DNA of 64,000 nt, from the NCBI RefSeq assembly GCF_003664185.1, contig NZ_RCCS01000005.1:248001-312000 (forward strand). Reading direction: 5' to 3'. The DNA is from Tenacibaculum discolor (GTDB lineage Bacteria > Bacteroidota > Bacteroidia > Flavobacteriales > Flavobacteriaceae). The position numbers and the translations under genes were made by a program. How positions within the stretch are numbered: the stretch's first letter is position 1; the number at the start of each line of letters is the position of its first letter. The notes under the pieces were generated by a model. It ran no database searches, was not told where the DNA came from, and saw only the letters and a list, made by a program, of their open reading frames with translations. This document shows, in pieces, positions 43,632-52,508 of the stretch.

Positions 43632-44680
43632 TTGTTGTAAATCTTAATGATTAAATCACCTTTATCATTCATTGAAGCTCTATACATTCCAGCAGTATTA
43701 AATTCAAAAGACATATTACCATTTTTATCAAGTGCAACAACACCACCTGTTCCACCAAGTTTGGTTAATTTGTTTTGAATAACATCTTTAGTAGCTTCTT
43801 TTAATGATTTTTGTTGATATTCCATTTGAGCAGAAATATCATAAGCTACTTGAGAGCGTATAAAGTATTCACCCCAACCAGTTGAAGAAACACCACAAGT
43901 TTTATTATTTGCATAGGTACCCGAACCAATAATAGGAGAATCTCCAATACGTCCCCAACGTTTGTTAGTCATTCCTCCTGTAGAAGTTCCCGCAGTAATA
44001 TTTCCATTTTTATCTAAGGCCACACAACCTACAGTACCAAACTTACTATTTTTAATATCAGCATCATAAAAAGAAGCTTCTTTATCATCATGATCTAATG
44101 CTGTTTTTTCTTTGTCTTTAATTCGTTGTAAAGATTTAAAGCGATTTTCGGTATAAAAATAACTCGGGTCTACAATTTCTAACCCTTGTTCTTTAGCAAA
44201 TTGAGAAGCACCAGAACCAGACAACATAACATGATCAGAGTTCGTCATTACTATTCTAGCAGCTTCAATAGGGCTTTTTATATCTTTTACTCCAGCTACC
44301 GCACCAGCGTTCAGTGTTTTTCCATCCATAAAAGAAGCATCTAATTCATTAGTTTCATCATGCGTAAACACAGCACCTTTTCCTGCATTAAACAAAGGAG
44401 ATTCTTCCATTACCTGAATGGTTTTTACAACAGCATCACCACTAGAACCACCATTTTTTAAAATCTCATATCCAGTTTTAACTGCTTCTTCCAACTTAGT
44501 TTTATAAGCAGCTTCTTTTTCTGGAGTCATGTTCTTTTTTAGTATAGTTCCAGCACCTCCATGAATAATAATTGCAAATTCATTTATAGGAGTGTCTTTT
44601 TGTTCATTAGAAGTTTTTTTTGGTGCATCACATGCTGATAAAAACAACAGTAAAGAAAGTAGTAGGTAAATGTTTTTCAT
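43628..44680 (-). CDS. Isoaspartyl peptidase/L-asparaginase (Ntn hydrolase), lipoprotein
   Basis: 350 residues with lipobox LSAC (Cys17). HGGAGT opens the Ntn-hydrolase domain; the autoproteolysis nucleophile is the threonine of SKFGTVGCVAL (about Thr216), and STGGMTNKRWGRIGDSPIIG, then GTYAN is the substrate-binding block. Cleaves isoaspartyl dipeptides and asparagine after self-cleavage into alpha and beta subunits. The lipid anchor implies action in the periplasm or at the surface. The 3' end overlaps the convergent barrel gene by 4 nt. Confidence 0.92.
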   Translation of the reverse strand: MKNIYLLLSLLLFLSACDAPKKTSNEQKDTPINEFAIIIHGGAGTILKKNMTPEKEAAYKTKLEEAVKTGYEILKNGGSSGDAVVKTIQVMEESPLFNAGKGAVFTHDETNELDASFMDGKTLNAGAVAGVKDIKSPIEAARIVMTNSDHVMLSGSGASQFAKEQGLEIVDPSYFYTENRFKSLQRIKDKEKTALDHDDKEASFYDADIKNSKFGTVGCVALDKNGNITAGTSTGGMTNKRWGRIGDSPIIGSGTYANNKTCGVSSTGWGEYFIRSQVAYDISAQMEYQQKSLKEATKDVIQNKLTKLGGTGGVVALDKNGNMSFEFNTAGMYRASMNDKGDLIIKIYNN

Positions 44681-44793
44681 GATTATTTGTTAATTTTTAA
44701 ACAAAAACAACACTGTTTGTTTAATTTATTAATTGTAAAATTATTCGTAGTTTTGAGCTTTAAATTTAAACAACTAAAATTACAATATAAAAT

Positions 44794-46335
44794 ATGGCAG
44801 ATTTTGGTATCAAAGAAGCATTAGCTACTTTAGGATTAAAAGAGATAAATGAAGGAACTTCAACAGGTTCAGTAAACTTTTCAAACGGTGAAATTATAGA
44901 ATCATATTCACCAGTAGATGGAAAGTTAATAGGAAAAGTAAAAGCTTCTACCAAAGAAGATTACGAAAAAGTGATGGATGCTGCTACTTCAGCATTTAAA
45001 AGCTGGAGAACAATGCCTGCACCTCAACGTGGAGAAATTGTACGTCAATTTGGAAACAAATTAAGAGAGTTAAAAGAGCCGTTAGGTAAATTAGTTTCTT
45101 ATGAAATGGGAAAATCTTACCAAGAAGGTTTAGGTGAGGTTCAAGAAATGATTGATATCTGTGATTTTGCAGTAGGTTTATCTCGTCAATTAAACGGACA
45201 AGTAATTCCTTCAGAAAGACCAGGACACGTAATGAGAGAGCAATGGCACCCATTAGGAGTTGTTGGTATTATATCAGCATTTAACTTTCCTGTAGCAGTT
45301 TGGTCTTGGAACACAGCTTTAGCTTGGATTTGTGGTAACGTATGTGTATGGAAAGGTTCAGAAAAAGCTCCTTTATGTTCAGTTGCTTGCCAAAATATTA
45401 TAGCTGAGGTTTTAAAAGCTAACAATTTACCAGAAGGAATTTCTTGTATTGTTAATGGAGATTATAAAGTAGGTGAATACATTACTGAAGATACACGTAT
45501 TCCTTTAGTATCAGCTACTGGTTCTACAAGAATGGGACGTATTGTTGGTGCTAAAGTTGCTGAGCGTTTCGGTAAATCTTTATTAGAATTAGGAGGAAAC
45601 AATGCAATTATCATTACTCCAACTGCTGACTTAAAAGTAGTAGTTCCTGGAGCTGTATTTGGAGCTGTAGGTACTTGTGGTCAACGTTGTACTTCAACAC
45701 GTCGTTTAATCATTCACGAATCTGTATACGATAAAGTAAGAGATGCGATTGTTGGAGCTTACGGTCAAATTAAGATTGGAAATCCATTAGATGAAAATAA
45801 TCACGTTGGACCATTAATTGATAAAGATTCAGTAAATACTTATTTAGCTGCTATTGAAAAAGCAAAAGCTGAAGGAGGAAACGTATTAGTTGAAGGAGGA
45901 GTTTTAGAAGGAGAAGGTTACGAAAGTGGATGTTATGTAAAACCAGCAATTATTGAAGCAGAAAACCATTTTGAAATTGTTCAACATGAAACATTTGCTC
46001 CAATTTTATACTTAATGAAGTATTCAGGTGGTGTTGAAAATGCTATTGAATTACAAAATGGAGTTGCGCAAGGATTATCTTCTTCAATCATGACAAATGA
46101 AATGAAAGAAGCTGAAAAATTCTTATCATTTGCAGGGTCTGATTGTGGTATTGCTAACGTAAACATTGGTACTTCTGGTGCTGAAATAGGTGGAGCTTTT
46201 GGTGGTGAAAAAGAAACAGGTGGTGGACGTGAGTCTGGATCTGATGCTTGGAAAGTATACATGCGTCGTCAAACAAATACTGTAAACTATTCTGATGAAT
46301 TACCTTTAGCACAAGGAATTAAATTCGATTTATAA
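44794..46335 (+). CDS. amaB: Aldehyde dehydrogenase, ALDH7/piperideine-6-carboxylate type
   Basis: 513 residues. Catalytic Cys in GTCGQRCTSTRR (about 299) and Glu in LLELGGNN (about 265); SATGSTRMGR and ISAFNFPVAVWSWNTALAWI are the ALDH7 signatures, close to alpha-aminoadipic semialdehyde dehydrogenase of lysine catabolism. The name amaB (pcd) is by family; other lysine-degradation genes are not in the window. TAGTTTTG at 44748-44755 is a -7-like box. Ends at a strong hairpin. Confidence 0.88.
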   Translation: MADFGIKEALATLGLKEINEGTSTGSVNFSNGEIIESYSPVDGKLIGKVKASTKEDYEKVMDAATSAFKSWRTMPAPQRGEIVRQFGNKLRELKEPLGKLVSYEMGKSYQEGLGEVQEMIDICDFAVGLSRQLNGQVIPSERPGHVMREQWHPLGVVGIISAFNFPVAVWSWNTALAWICGNVCVWKGSEKAPLCSVACQNIIAEVLKANNLPEGISCIVNGDYKVGEYITEDTRIPLVSATGSTRMGRIVGAKVAERFGKSLLELGGNNAIIITPTADLKVVVPGAVFGAVGTCGQRCTSTRRLIIHESVYDKVRDAIVGAYGQIKIGNPLDENNHVGPLIDKDSVNTYLAAIEKAKAEGGNVLVEGGVLEGEGYESGCYVKPAIIEAENHFEIVQHETFAPILYLMKYSGGVENAIELQNGVAQGLSSSIMTNEMKEAEKFLSFAGSDCGIANVNIGTSGAEIGGAFGGEKETGGGRESGSDAWKVYMRRQTNTVNYSDELPLAQGIKFDL

Positions 46336-46356
46336 GAAAACACAGTTTTCAAAACA

Positions 46357-46390
46357 TAAAAAAGTCTCATCGAAATGATGAGACTTTTTG
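46357..46390. terminator. Terminator of the aldehyde dehydrogenase gene
   Basis: AAAAAAGTCTCATC-GAAAT-GATGAGACTTTTT stem between converging genes; U-runs on both strands. Confidence 0.9.
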
Positions 46391-46414
46391 TTTTTAACTA
46401 AGTTGGTGGCTATA

Positions 46415-46798
46415 TTATTTTTCTAAAGCCGCTGCAATAGCTTTATAAGCTTCATGTGCTTTCGACATTTTAGCATATTCTAAGGCAGTATATCCTCTTT
46501 CTGATTTTACTTTTAATTTTGCTCCACTATCAATTAATAATTGAACAATATCTGCTTTGTTATATCTAGCAGCAAACATTAAAGGAGTTAATCCAGTAGA
46601 TTTTCTGTTAATATCTGTTCCGTTTTCAACCATAGCCTTCACAGCTTCAAAGTTTCCAGCTCTAATTAATTTACAAAAAGTGCTTACGTTAGGGTATTCT
46701 AGGTTAGTTTTAACAGGAGCCTCATATGAAGTTGAAGCAGCAGTAATAGTTCCGAAAGATAAAGCGATTGCTAAAGCAGTTAATACAAATTTTTTCAT
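46415..46798 (-). CDS. Secreted ankyrin-repeat protein
   Basis: 127 residues: signal peptide MKKFVLTALAIALSFGTITA, then three ankyrin repeats: FCKLIRAGNFEAVKAMVENG, TGLTPLMFAARYNKADIVQL and ERGYTALEYAKMSKAHEAYK. The repeats are regular and probably bind another protein in the periplasm. Partner unknown. Converges on the aldehyde dehydrogenase. Confidence 0.85.
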   Translation of the reverse strand: MKKFVLTALAIALSFGTITAASTSYEAPVKTNLEYPNVSTFCKLIRAGNFEAVKAMVENGTDINRKSTGLTPLMFAARYNKADIVQLLIDSGAKLKVKSERGYTALEYAKMSKAHEAYKAIAAALEK

Positions 46799-46970
46799 GA
46801 TGTTAAGTTTTTATTTTAAGATTAGGTTACAGCTAAAAGACGCCTATAAAAAAAAAACGTTTCAAAAAATATACACACTTAACAATTATTTAAGATATAC
46901 TCTTAAAAATCTCTTAATAGATTGAATAATTTTTAATAAATTAACAATCAGTTAATTAACTATTTTTAAA

Positions 46971-47114
46971 ATGAGTAAGAGATCAACTTATTTATTCGGT
47001 GTTTTTCTAACTATAACGGCTGGAACTGTACTTTGTTGGTATTTATGTTGTAAAAAACAATGCCTTACAATTGGAAAAGAACAGCAAGAAATACTTGAGA
47101 ATAAAAAACCATAA
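46971..47114 (+). CDS. Small membrane protein upstream of the HhH gene
   Basis: 47 residues: MSKRSTYLFGVFLTITAGTV then LCWYLCCKKQCLTIGKEQQE ending ILENKKP. One membrane helix (about 7-27) and a Cys-Cys cluster on the distal side. ATG start 29 nt before the next gene on the same strand, so likely an operon. Small proteins of this type precede OmpA-like genes in Bacteroidetes; here the downstream gene is a HhH protein. Confidence 0.5.
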   Translation: MSKRSTYLFGVFLTITAGTVLCWYLCCKKQCLTIGKEQQEILENKKP

Positions 47115-47143
47115 TCAACTAATATAAACTTAAAACAGAAACT

Positions 47144-47677
47144 ATGAATTGGTGTATATTAATTCCACTATTAGTAGGACTTATTACTACTTTTTTAGGC
47201 TATTTAATAGGTAAATTGTCTAGTAAAAACATTAAGAAAGATGAAATAGTACTCTTAAAAAATAAAATAGCAAAGCTAGAATCGAGTTTAAGGAACTGTA
47301 AAGAAAGTAAATCGGTACTTGAAAATGATTTAAAAACAGCAAAATCTAATGCAACATCTTCTATATCTGAAGAACAAACATCATTTAATATAGATGAAGT
47401 TAAAAAGGTTTTTGGTAAAAAAATAAAAGAGAATGATTTAAAAATAGTAGAAGGAATTGGACCAAAAATAGAAGAACTTTTTCATAATTTTAATATCAAT
47501 ACCTGGAAGTTGTTATCAGAAACATCTGTAGAAAAATGCCAAGAAGTATTAAAAAGTGGAGGAGATCGTTATAGAGCTCATAAACCTAATACATGGCCTA
47601 AACAAGCAAAACTAGCTTACGAAGGTAAATGGCAAGAGCTAAAAAATTGGCAAGACGATTTAGACGGAGGAAAGTAA
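47144..47677 (+). CDS. Membrane-anchored helix-hairpin-helix protein
   Basis: 177 residues. Membrane helix at about 5-24, a coiled coil (about 34-68), then a HhH-type module: KIVEGIGPKIEELFHNFNIN, TWKLLSETSVEKCQEVLKSG and GTWP-like NTWPKQAKLAYEGKWQEL, a layout related to DUF4332 and helix-hairpin-helix DNA-binding domains. Could tether DNA to the membrane; that is inference. The conserved end WQEL(K)NWQDDLDGGK is typical of Flavobacteriaceae homologues. Confidence 0.7.
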   Translation: MNWCILIPLLVGLITTFLGYLIGKLSSKNIKKDEIVLLKNKIAKLESSLRNCKESKSVLENDLKTAKSNATSSISEEQTSFNIDEVKKVFGKKIKENDLKIVEGIGPKIEELFHNFNINTWKLLSETSVEKCQEVLKSGGDRYRAHKPNTWPKQAKLAYEGKWQELKNWQDDLDGGK

Positions 47678-47862
47678 AAGATTATAAACGAATGATAAAA
47701 ATCCTTTGTATTTTATAAGGGATTTTTTTCTTGCATGTTTATTATAAAACAAAAAAAAACAATAAGTTTAGAATTCTCTTTTTTTATGAATTTAGAAATT
47801 CAAATCAATATTTATGATTTTTTTTTATTTTTTTAGTGTTATCAATTGTATTTATTAACGAT

Positions 47863-50184
47863 ATGAAAAAAATAACAAGCTTATTATTTCTTCTTTTTAT
47901 ACTTTTATTAGGTATAGGATGTAGCAAAAACTCTAAAAAAACAATAAAAGAGAGTACGGATTTAAAAGATTACGCAAAATATGTAAACCCTTTAATTGGA
48001 ACCAGTAAAATGGGACATGTTTTTCCAGGTGCAACAGCTCCTTTTGGTATGGTACAATTAAGTCCTCAAACAAATTTTGAGGTAATGTTTGATGAAGAAG
48101 GGAGGTATAATAAAGAAACATATGAATATTGTGCAGGATATCAATATAAAGACTCAACCATTATTGGTTTTGCACACACAAACTTTAGTGGAACAGGACA
48201 TGCTGACCTTGGAGATTTTTTAGTAATGCCAACTACTGGTGATTTAGTTTTAGATCCACTAAAAACAAAAGAAAGAACCAAAGGTTTTTACTCTACTTTT
48301 TCACATGATACAGAAAAAGCTTCACCTGGGTTTTATGAAGTAAACTTAGATAGTTATAATATTAAAGCTGAGCTTACTGCAAGTGAGCGTGTAGGTTTTC
48401 ATCAATATACGTTTCCAAAATCAGACAACGTACACATTATTCTAGATTTAGTATACAATGTATATCATCATGATAACAAAAATGTATGGACATTTATCCG
48501 CGTTGAAAACGATTCATTGGTAACGGGTTATAGGCAAACTAAAGGTTGGGCTAGAACAAAAAAAGTGTTCTTTGCTATGGAATTTTCTAAACCATTTAAA
48601 AGTTACGGACATAAAAAATACAATAAGGAAGCCTATGATGGTTTTTATAGAAAATTTAAACAAAATGAAAACTTTCCTGAAATGGCAGGAAAAGATATTA
48701 GAGCCTATTTTAATTTTGATACTGAAGAAGGAGAGAAAATTAAGGTGAAATTTGCTTTATCACCTGTAAGTACTAATGGGGCACTTAATAATTTAAATAC
48801 TGAAATTCCTCATTGGGATTTCAATAAAACAAAAGAAAAAACTAAAAATAAATGGAATAAAGAGCTTAATAAAATCGATATAGAAACTATTTCAGAAAAA
48901 GAAAAAACAACATTCTATACGGCATTATATCACACAAATTTATCTCCCATTTTATATGAAGATGTTGATGGAAAATACCGTGGGTTAGATCAAAATATTT
49001 ATACTTCAGAAGGATTTACAAACTATACTATTTTTTCACTCTGGGACACCTATAGAGCTTTACATCCACTATATAATATCACACAACCACAACGAAATAA
49101 CGACATGATAAAATCTATGTTAGCACATCATGATCAAAGCGTTCATAAAATGCTACCTATTTGGAGTCATTATGCGAATGAAAATTGGTGTATGATAGGT
49201 TATCATGCAACATCTGTAATTGCAGATGCGTTAGCAAAAAACGTAGGAAATTTTGATGTAAATCATGCACTTAAAGCTTCAACTAATACAGCTACTGTTA
49301 GGTATTTTGATGGAATAGGAGACTATATGGATTACAAATATGTTCCAGAAGATAAAAGTGGTTCATCTGTTTCAAAAACACTAGAATATGCCTACAATGA
49401 TTGGTGTATTGCTCAAATAGCTAATAAAGTAGGAGATAGGGATGTAGAAAATGAGTATTTAGCGAGAGCTGAATATTATAAAAACGTGTATGATCCAACG
49501 ATAGGTTTTATGCGTCCTAAGTTATCTAATGGAAAGTTTAGAGAGAATTTTGATCCTATGGATACCCACGGTCAAGGTTTTATAGAAGGAAATGCATGGA
49601 ATTATGGGTTATACGTACCTCAAAATATTGATAATATGATTGAAATGATGGGAGGTAAAGAAAAATTTAGTAAACAATTAGATGAACTTTTTACTACTGA
49701 TATAGAAGATAAATATATCGCACATCATGAAGATATTACGAGAGATGGAATTATAGGTAATTATGTACATGGTAATGAACCAGGTCATCATATTCCGTAT
49801 TTATATAACTGGACAGGGCACCCAGAAAAAACACAACAACGTGTTCGTATGATTATGGATACAATGTATGCAGATACTGTAGAAGGATTATGTGGAAACG
49901 ACGATGCGGGGCAAATGAGTGCATGGTATATTTTTAGTAGTTTAGGTTTTTACCCAGTAACTCCAGGATCGCCTTACTATGCTTTGGGAAGCCCAAACGT
50001 AAAAGAAGCGACTATCCATTTAGAAAGTGGAAAAACGCTTAAAATTATGGCAAAAAACCAAAGTAAAGAAAATGTGTATGTAAAAAGCGTGACCGTTAAT
50101 GGTAAGAAGTTAGACAACTTTTTGTTAAGCCATCAAGATATTGCAAATGGAGGTAAAATAGTCTTCGAAATGAGTAACAAATAA
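47863..50184 (+). CDS. GH92 family alpha-mannosidase-type glycosidase (lipoprotein)
   Basis: 773 residues from the ATG at 47863, giving signal peptide MKKITSLLFLLFILLLGIGC and a lipobox cysteine. Family signatures: GHVFPGATAPFGMVQLSPQT, IWSHYANENWCMIGYHATSV, GNEPGHHIPYLYNWTGHP and CGNDDAGQMSAWYIFSSLGF. GH92 enzymes are calcium-dependent exo-alpha-mannosidases acting on N-glycan or mannan side chains. Probably surface-anchored. No SusC/SusD pair or other glycosidase is adjacent, so it is not in an obvious utilisation locus. Confidence 0.93.
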   Translation: MKKITSLLFLLFILLLGIGCSKNSKKTIKESTDLKDYAKYVNPLIGTSKMGHVFPGATAPFGMVQLSPQTNFEVMFDEEGRYNKETYEYCAGYQYKDSTIIGFAHTNFSGTGHADLGDFLVMPTTGDLVLDPLKTKERTKGFYSTFSHDTEKASPGFYEVNLDSYNIKAELTASERVGFHQYTFPKSDNVHIILDLVYNVYHHDNKNVWTFIRVENDSLVTGYRQTKGWARTKKVFFAMEFSKPFKSYGHKKYNKEAYDGFYRKFKQNENFPEMAGKDIRAYFNFDTEEGEKIKVKFALSPVSTNGALNNLNTEIPHWDFNKTKEKTKNKWNKELNKIDIETISEKEKTTFYTALYHTNLSPILYEDVDGKYRGLDQNIYTSEGFTNYTIFSLWDTYRALHPLYNITQPQRNNDMIKSMLAHHDQSVHKMLPIWSHYANENWCMIGYHATSVIADALAKNVGNFDVNHALKASTNTATVRYFDGIGDYMDYKYVPEDKSGSSVSKTLEYAYNDWCIAQIANKVGDRDVENEYLARAEYYKNVYDPTIGFMRPKLSNGKFRENFDPMDTHGQGFIEGNAWNYGLYVPQNIDNMIEMMGGKEKFSKQLDELFTTDIEDKYIAHHEDITRDGIIGNYVHGNEPGHHIPYLYNWTGHPEKTQQRVRMIMDTMYADTVEGLCGNDDAGQMSAWYIFSSLGFYPVTPGSPYYALGSPNVKEATIHLESGKTLKIMAKNQSKENVYVKSVTVNGKKLDNFLLSHQDIANGGKIVFEMSNK

Positions 50185-50194
50185 ACAATATAAG

Positions 50195-50221
50195 TCCCTC
50201 GCAAAAAAGCGAGGGATTTTC
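50195..50221 (+). terminator. GH92 gene terminator
   Basis: TCCCTCGC-AAAAAA-GCGAGGGA followed by TTTTCTTTT, 10 nt past the stop codon. Confidence 0.9.
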
Positions 50222-50253
50222 TTTTATCTTTGTTTGTAACAACTAACGTTACT

Positions 50254-51015
50254 ATGAAAATTATCGATCTATCCAAACCTATTCAGTATAACAAACAAGA
50301 TCCTTGGTTTATGAAAGTTAAAATAAAACATAAACCACACCATAAAGCAAAATGGCTAATTAGAATACTAGGGTTACCATTCAAGCTTTTTCCTAAAAAC
50401 TTTACAGGATGGGCAGATGATACAATTCAAAAAATGGGAGTACACTCTACAACGCATATTGATGCACCTTGGCATTATTCTCCTACTGTAAATGGTGAAA
50501 AAGCAAAAACGATAGATGAAGTGCCGTTAGATTGGTGTTTTGGAGAAGGTATTGTGATTGATATGAAACATAAGGTAGATTTTGACCCGATTACTGTAGA
50601 AGATATTCAACAATTCTTAGAAGAAAATCAGCTAGAAATACAACCAAATATGATTGTATTGATTAAAACTGGACGCGATAAATTTAACGGAACAAAAGAC
50701 TTTCATAAAAAAGGTACTGGAGTAAGTGCAAAAGCAACAGAGTGGTTGATTGATAAAGGAATTAAAGTGATGGGAATTGATGCTTGGGGATGGGATTTAC
50801 CACTTCCGTACATGATTCAAAAAGCAAAAGAAACTAATAATTCTGAATTGTTTTGGGAAGGGCATTTGGTAGGACAGAATAAGGAATATTGTCATATGGA
50901 ACAATTGGTAAATTTAGATGTATTACCGTTAACTGGATTTAAAGTAGCGGTATTTCCGTTAAAAATTGTAGGAGCTTCTGCTGCACCAGCAAGAGTGGTT
51001 GCTATGTTAGAATAA
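50254..51015 (+). CDS. Cyclase family protein (kynurenine formamidase-like)
   Basis: 253 residues from the ATG at 50254, the usual IIDLSKPIQYN opening. HSTTHIDAPWHYSP carries the H-x3-H-x-D...H metal-binding motif of the Cyclase/KynB family, and GIDAWGWDLP plus GHLVGQNKEYCHMEQL later blocks. Likely a metal-dependent amide or ester hydrolase. TATCTTTG at 50225-50232 is a -7-like box right after the GH92 terminator. The TauE permease gene follows after 6 nt in an operon. Confidence 0.85.
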   Translation: MKIIDLSKPIQYNKQDPWFMKVKIKHKPHHKAKWLIRILGLPFKLFPKNFTGWADDTIQKMGVHSTTHIDAPWHYSPTVNGEKAKTIDEVPLDWCFGEGIVIDMKHKVDFDPITVEDIQQFLEENQLEIQPNMIVLIKTGRDKFNGTKDFHKKGTGVSAKATEWLIDKGIKVMGIDAWGWDLPLPYMIQKAKETNNSELFWEGHLVGQNKEYCHMEQLVNLDVLPLTGFKVAVFPLKIVGASAAPARVVAMLE

Positions 51016-51021
51016 AAAACA

Positions 51022-51753
51022 ATGAAAGATATTAACTTCATATTTTTACTATTAGCTTTAGTAGCTGAAGTTATTGGAACAATAGGTGGCTTCGGATCAT
51101 CAGTTTTCTTTGTTCCTTTAGGAAATTTTTATTTCGATTTTTATTCTGTTTTAGGGCTTACAGCTATTTTTCACTTGTCGAGTAATGTGAGTAAAATATT
51201 TTTGTTTAAAAAAGGATTAGATAAGAAGTTGTTGATAAACATCGGAATTCCTTCTGTCGTTTTTGTGATTTTAGGAGGAGTATTATCAAAGCATCTAAAC
51301 AGTACATATTTAGAAATATTTTTAGGACTGTTTTTAGTTGCATTTAGTGCATTCTTCCTAATTAAAAGTAAGTTTACTATTTCTCCAAACAGAAAAAATG
51401 CTATTGTTGGAGGTTCTTTCTCTGGTTTTTCTGCTGGGTTGTTAGGAACAGGAGGGGCAATTAGAGGTTTAACTATGGCAGCTTTTAATTTAGAAAAGAG
51501 TGTGTTTATAGCAACTTCTGCTTTTATAGACTTTATGATCGATTTTTCAAGAACATTTGTCTATTATAACAATGGTTATATCCACGATCACGACTTAAAA
51601 TATGTGCCTTTTTTATTCGTAATAGGATTAGTAGGTTCGTTTATAGGAAAGAAAATATTAGTTTATATACCACAATCTAAATTTAGAAAATTGTCTTTGT
51701 CATTTGTCCTATTAATTGGGATAATTACGATTGTACAATTAGTGTTGAGGTAA
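51022..51753 (+). CDS. TauE/SafE family membrane permease
   Basis: 243 residues with seven or eight membrane helices. GFGSSVFFVPLGNFYFDF and GGSFSGFSAGLLGTGGAIRG are the two inverted TauE/SafE half-repeats. Family members export sulfite, sulfoacetate or related organic acids. Six nucleotides after the cyclase-family gene; export of the cyclase product would be a reasonable, untested link. Confidence 0.85.
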   Translation: MKDINFIFLLLALVAEVIGTIGGFGSSVFFVPLGNFYFDFYSVLGLTAIFHLSSNVSKIFLFKKGLDKKLLINIGIPSVVFVILGGVLSKHLNSTYLEIFLGLFLVAFSAFFLIKSKFTISPNRKNAIVGGSFSGFSAGLLGTGGAIRGLTMAAFNLEKSVFIATSAFIDFMIDFSRTFVYYNNGYIHDHDLKYVPFLFVIGLVGSFIGKKILVYIPQSKFRKLSLSFVLLIGIITIVQLVLR

Positions 51754-51797
51754 TATAATTTTAAACTTGTAGTAAATAAAAAGTATATATTTGAAGT

Positions 51798-52508
51798 ATG
51801 AATGAAGAAGAACTTTTAGAAATTATAACAAAATATTTTAAAGAGGAAATTTTTGAAAACTATAAGATTAACTCTTTAAAAAAGAATTCAAAACTTAAAA
51901 ATTACAAAATCAATCCAATCATTGTAAAGTATTTATCTAAAGTCCTAGATAATGATTTTACATCTATAGGGATAGCTAAAGCACTATATTATCCTAGAGT
52001 ATTAGGTACTTCAATAAATACTTCTTTTGGAACTAAGATACAAAGTATGTTTGTTGGTCTTGGATTAGCTGAAGGATCTTTAATTAAAGGAATGGATATT
52101 GAATTTACAGATAAAATTGATGGAAGACGAAAGTGGTGTCAACTTAAATCAGGACCAAATACTATTAATTCTGGAGATGTAAATCCATTACTAAAAGAAT
52201 TTACTACTGTAACGAACTTAGCAAGAACTAATTCAATGAATTTAAATAATTCTGATTTAATACTAGGTGTTCTTTATGGAGAAGAGGGTCAATTAAGTCA
52301 ACACTACAAAAAAATAGATGAACAATTTCCTGTAATTATAGGAAAAGAATTCTGGCATAGACTTACAGGTTACCCCAATTTTTATAGCAAATTAGTTTCC
52401 AGTCTTGATTTAATGATTTTAAATATAGATACTGAGGATTTTTTCCAAAAAGGTTATATGGCTTTAGCTAAAGAAATAGAAGAGTCAGACTTGTTTATTT
52501 TTGAATAA
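51798..52508 (+). CDS. Type II restriction endonuclease, PmeII-like family
   Basis: 236 residues. IKGMDIEFTDKIDGRRKWCQ followed by LKSG gives the D...E/QxK nuclease site (about Asp100 and Gln115-Lys117) of a PD-(D/E)XK enzyme; the sequence matches the PmeII-type family as I recall it. Recognition sequence unknown. Its last 55 nt overlap the 3' end of the methyltransferase gene on the other strand, so the two are convergent and form a restriction-modification system. Confidence 0.8.
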   Translation: MNEEELLEIITKYFKEEIFENYKINSLKKNSKLKNYKINPIIVKYLSKVLDNDFTSIGIAKALYYPRVLGTSINTSFGTKIQSMFVGLGLAEGSLIKGMDIEFTDKIDGRRKWCQLKSGPNTINSGDVNPLLKEFTTVTNLARTNSMNLNNSDLILGVLYGEEGQLSQHYKKIDEQFPVIIGKEFWHRLTGYPNFYSKLVSSLDLMILNIDTEDFFQKGYMALAKEIEESDLFIFE

